From an uncultured Phaeodactylibacter sp. (GTDB lineage: Bacteria; Bacteroidota; Bacteroidia; Chitinophagales; Saprospiraceae): 15,811 nucleotides of DNA. Location of the stretch: the NCBI GenBank assembly GCA_913062745.1, contig CAJXXJ010000016.1:1-15811 (forward strand), given 5' to 3'. The notes under the pieces are model-generated. The model ran no database searches and had not been told where the DNA came from. It saw only the letters and a program-made list of their open reading frames with translations. Shown here piece after piece: positions 13,580 to 15,811 of the stretch. Positions within the stretch are counted from its first letter, which is position 1. Each line of letters starts with the position of its first letter. The translations under genes and the position numbers were made by a program.

Positions 13580-15811
13580 ATGTTTTTACGGGTATTCCTT
13601 TTCCTTTTCTGCAGCACGATAGCAAGCCTGGTCCACGCCCAATTGCTCCCCGGCTTTGTGCAGGAGCAGATCGCACAGGGGCTTGACCCCACCACCATGG
13701 CTGTGGCGCCGGACGGGCGGGTATTCATTGCTGAAAAGAACGGCCGCATACGGATTGTGGAAGGCGGAAGCCTGCTGCCTGCACCCTTTGTAGAAATAGA
13801 CGTGGACAACTTCAACGAGCGCGGCCTCAGCGGGCTGGCATTCCACCCGGACTTTGAGACCAACCACTACCTCTACGTATTCTATACCGTACCTGGCGGC
13901 AATTTTAACCGAATCAGCCGTTTCACCGCAAACGGCAACGCAGCTTTACCGGACAGCGAAACCATCCTCTTGGAATTCCCTCCGCTCTCCGGCAGTATCC
14001 ACAACGGTGGCGCAATGGTCTTTGGCCTTGACGGCAAATTGTACGTAGCCGTAGGCGATGGTGCCGACCCCGAAACCGGACAAAACCTGAATACCACCCT
14101 GGGCAAAATCCTGCGCCTGAATCCGGACGGGAGCATACCACAGGACAACCCATTCTACGATCAACTCAGCGGGCCGCAACGGTCTATTTACGCCTACGGG
14201 TTCCGCAACCCCTTCACGATGGCTATTGATCCCGTGACGGGCACCCTGCACGCTAACGACGTCGGCAGCAACCTTTTTGAAGAAGTCAATCAGATTGAAG
14301 CCGGCGGCAACTATGGCTGGGCACTTAAGGAGGGGCCCGGTGATGCCCCTTTCCCGCCCGATTACCGCGCCCCCCTTCACAGCTACACCCACGATGAGGG
14401 CTGCTCGGTTATCGGAGCTGCCTTCTACCGGCCCGCACAGCTGCAGTTCCCACCGGAATACCTGGGGAAGTACTTTTTTGCCGACTACTGCGAAGGGATC
14501 ATTTGGGCCATGCCGGCGGATGGAAGCGAAGCTCCTGAGGTATTCGCTACAGATATCGAGCGGCCTATTGCCATAGCTACTGCACCGGACGGCAGCCTTT
14601 ACTATCTGGAGCGGCGCGGGCTGGGCGGTGGTTCCCCCACTGACAATACCAGCAGCAGCAACGGCGTACTGTGGAAGGTGGCCTATACCGGCAGCGGCGC
14701 GCCTTTTGTATCCTCCCAACCTCAGTCGCAGCTGCGTGTGGTCGGGGAAACGGCTGCATTCAGTTGTGCCGTATCCGGTGCCGGCACGCTCAGCTATCAG
14801 TGGCAGCGAAACGGAGAAGACCTGCCCGGTGCCACTGCGGCTACGCTTAGCTACCCGAATGTCAGCCTGGCCGACGATAGCAGTACATTCCGCTGCCGTA
14901 TTTCTAATGCAGAAGGCAGCATTCTTACGGATGAAGCTGTTCTCAGCGTGACCGCAAATACCCGGCCGCTGCCGGTGATCACCTTCCCGGCCGAGGGTTC
15001 AACCTACGAGGCCGGCACGACGATTTCATTCGCGGGCTACGCTGATGATCAGGAAGACGGTGCACTGCCGGCGGGGCAGCTGAGCTGGCACATTGATTTT
15101 CACCATGATGACCATACCCACCCCGGCATGCCTGCACAGCCGGGCCTTGAAGAAGGCACTTTTCAGATTCCCGTCATCGGAGAGACTTCTACTAATGTTT
15201 GGTACCGCATTCATCTTACGGCCAGTGATGAGGAAGGGCTTTCCAATACTGTCTTTCGGGATGTCTATCCGGAACTCCGTACTATAGAGCTGTCTACAGA
15301 GCCTGCCGGGCTGCAGCTGCGCCTTGATGGCCGCGGCGTCGAGACTCCGGCAGACGAACAAGGCGTGGTAGGCGTCATCCGTTCGTTGCGCGCGCCGGCC
15401 AGCCAGATTGTGGACGACGTTTTGTACGGCTTCAGCCACTGGGAGTCCGGCGAGCAAGACCCGCTGATCACCTTTGCTATGCCGGACACCAATATTGCCT
15501 TTAAGGCAGTCTACGAAGAAGTACTGGTGGGCCAGGGAAAAGGGCTAACCGGCTACTACTATAAAGAAGCCGTCCCGGATTTCACCGTTGCCCCAGCCTT
15601 CAGCCGGGTCGACACCACCGTCAATTTTAACTGGGAGGGCGGATCGCCGGACGCAGCGCAGCTGGGCACGGACTTCTTCAATATACGATGGCTGGGCAGC
15701 GTACAGCCACAGTTTTCAGAAACATACACCTTCCACGTAGTATCGGATGATGGCTTGCGCCTTTGGGTGGACGGTGAACTGATCATTGATCAGTGGGTGC
15801 CGCAGCCCCCT
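13580..15811 (+). CDS. Secreted PQQ-dependent sugar dehydrogenase-like protein with Ig-like and PA14 domains (3' end outside window)
   Basis: The frame is open for 744 codons from the ATG at 13580 to the window edge with no stop. A signal peptide (about 1-21, ending VHA/QL) predicts export. Residues about 24-370 match the soluble glucose/sorbosone dehydrogenase (GSDH) six-bladed propeller. Visible motifs are MAVAPDGRVFIAEKNGRIRI, GLSGLAFHPDF, SIHNGGAMVFGLDGKLYVAVGDG (His141, the likely catalytic base of the family), TLGKILRLNPDGSIPQDNPF and YAYGFRNPF. These enzymes oxidise sugars with PQQ. An Ig-like domain follows (about 376-460, with the Cys pair in FSCAVSG and FRCRISN), then a beta-rich region with a His-rich loop DFHHDDHTHPGMP, a further spacer, and the start of a PA14 domain (from about 656: GLTGYYY ... 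LRLWVDGELIIDQW). PA14 suggests carbohydrate binding. Substrate and C-terminal sorting signal cannot be seen. Confidence 0.92.
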   Translation, partial: MFLRVFLFLFCSTIASLVHAQLLPGFVQEQIAQGLDPTTMAVAPDGRVFIAEKNGRIRIVEGGSLLPAPFVEIDVDNFNERGLSGLAFHPDFETNHYLYVFYTVPGGNFNRISRFTANGNAALPDSETILLEFPPLSGSIHNGGAMVFGLDGKLYVAVGDGADPETGQNLNTTLGKILRLNPDGSIPQDNPFYDQLSGPQRSIYAYGFRNPFTMAIDPVTGTLHANDVGSNLFEEVNQIEAGGNYGWALKEGPGDAPFPPDYRAPLHSYTHDEGCSVIGAAFYRPAQLQFPPEYLGKYFFADYCEGIIWAMPADGSEAPEVFATDIERPIAIATAPDGSLYYLERRGLGGGSPTDNTSSSNGVLWKVAYTGSGAPFVSSQPQSQLRVVGETAAFSCAVSGAGTLSYQWQRNGEDLPGATAATLSYPNVSLADDSSTFRCRISNAEGSILTDEAVLSVTANTRPLPVITFPAEGSTYEAGTTISFAGYADDQEDGALPAGQLSWHIDFHHDDHTHPGMPAQPGLEEGTFQIPVIGETSTNVWYRIHLTASDEEGLSNTVFRDVYPELRTIELSTEPAGLQLRLDGRGVETPADEQGVVGVIRSLRAPASQIVDDVLYGFSHWESGEQDPLITFAMPDTNIAFKAVYEEVLVGQGKGLTGYYYKEAVPDFTVAPAFSRVDTTVNFNWEGGSPDAAQLGTDFFNIRWLGSVQPQFSETYTFHVVSDDGLRLWVDGELIIDQWVPQPP

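Noticed and set aside
13946..14719. Antisense frame of 257 codons opposite the sugar dehydrogenase gene
   Set aside because: The plus strand holds a continuous 744-codon frame with clear GSDH motifs; the antisense frame is a by-product.

Overview
The window looks like chromosomal DNA of a Bacteroidota bacterium, most likely of the Saprospiria/Lewinella-like group. The case rests on gene content: a two-component pair whose kinase has a Reg_prop/Y_Y_Y sensor and a LytTR regulator, lipoproteins with SPII signals, an RluB-like enzyme with a basic N-terminal tail, and -7-like boxes ending in TTTTG in front of several genes. G+C is in the low-to-mid 50s by eye. Lineage is inference; no rRNA gene is present.

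Left part (1-4490). A lipoprotein gene runs leftward off the edge. A divergent spacer with two DnaA-box-like sites separates it from dnaB. The replicative helicase gene dnaB (657-4490) is the most striking feature. It carries two in-frame inteins, each with a LAGLIDADG homing endonuclease. Intein 1 (340 aa) splits the Walker A motif between GK and T. Intein 2 (429 aa) sits in the DLRESG/S motif, the site used by the known Ssp and Rma DnaB inteins. The mature helicase after splicing would be 508 aa. Intein 1 has host-like base composition and an Asp-to-Asn change at the second endonuclease active-site position. Intein 2 has both active-site Asp residues and a clearly AT-richer core. The two therefore look like different stages of the homing cycle.

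Middle part (4542-8538). rluB (23S rRNA pseudouridine synthase family), a small lipoprotein and ligA (NAD-dependent DNA ligase) follow with gaps of 10 and 14 nt and may be one operon. A GlsB/YeaQ-type small membrane protein follows behind its own promoter-like box.

Right part (8649-15811). A large sensor histidine kinase and a LytTR response regulator, 3 nt apart, form a complete two-component system. A 377-nt spacer follows. It holds a promoter-like motif, a strong GC hairpin and a textbook intrinsic terminator far from any stop codon, so it may encode a small RNA. Then come a second orphan lipoprotein and the start of a large secreted PQQ-type sugar dehydrogenase with Ig-like and PA14 domains. 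That last gene stays open to the window edge.

No CRISPR array, insertion sequence, rRNA or convincing tRNA was seen. I found no clear new multi-gene system. The best leads are the double-intein dnaB with its contrasting endonucleases, the DnaA-box-like pair in front of dnaB, and the possible small RNA at 12585-12841.
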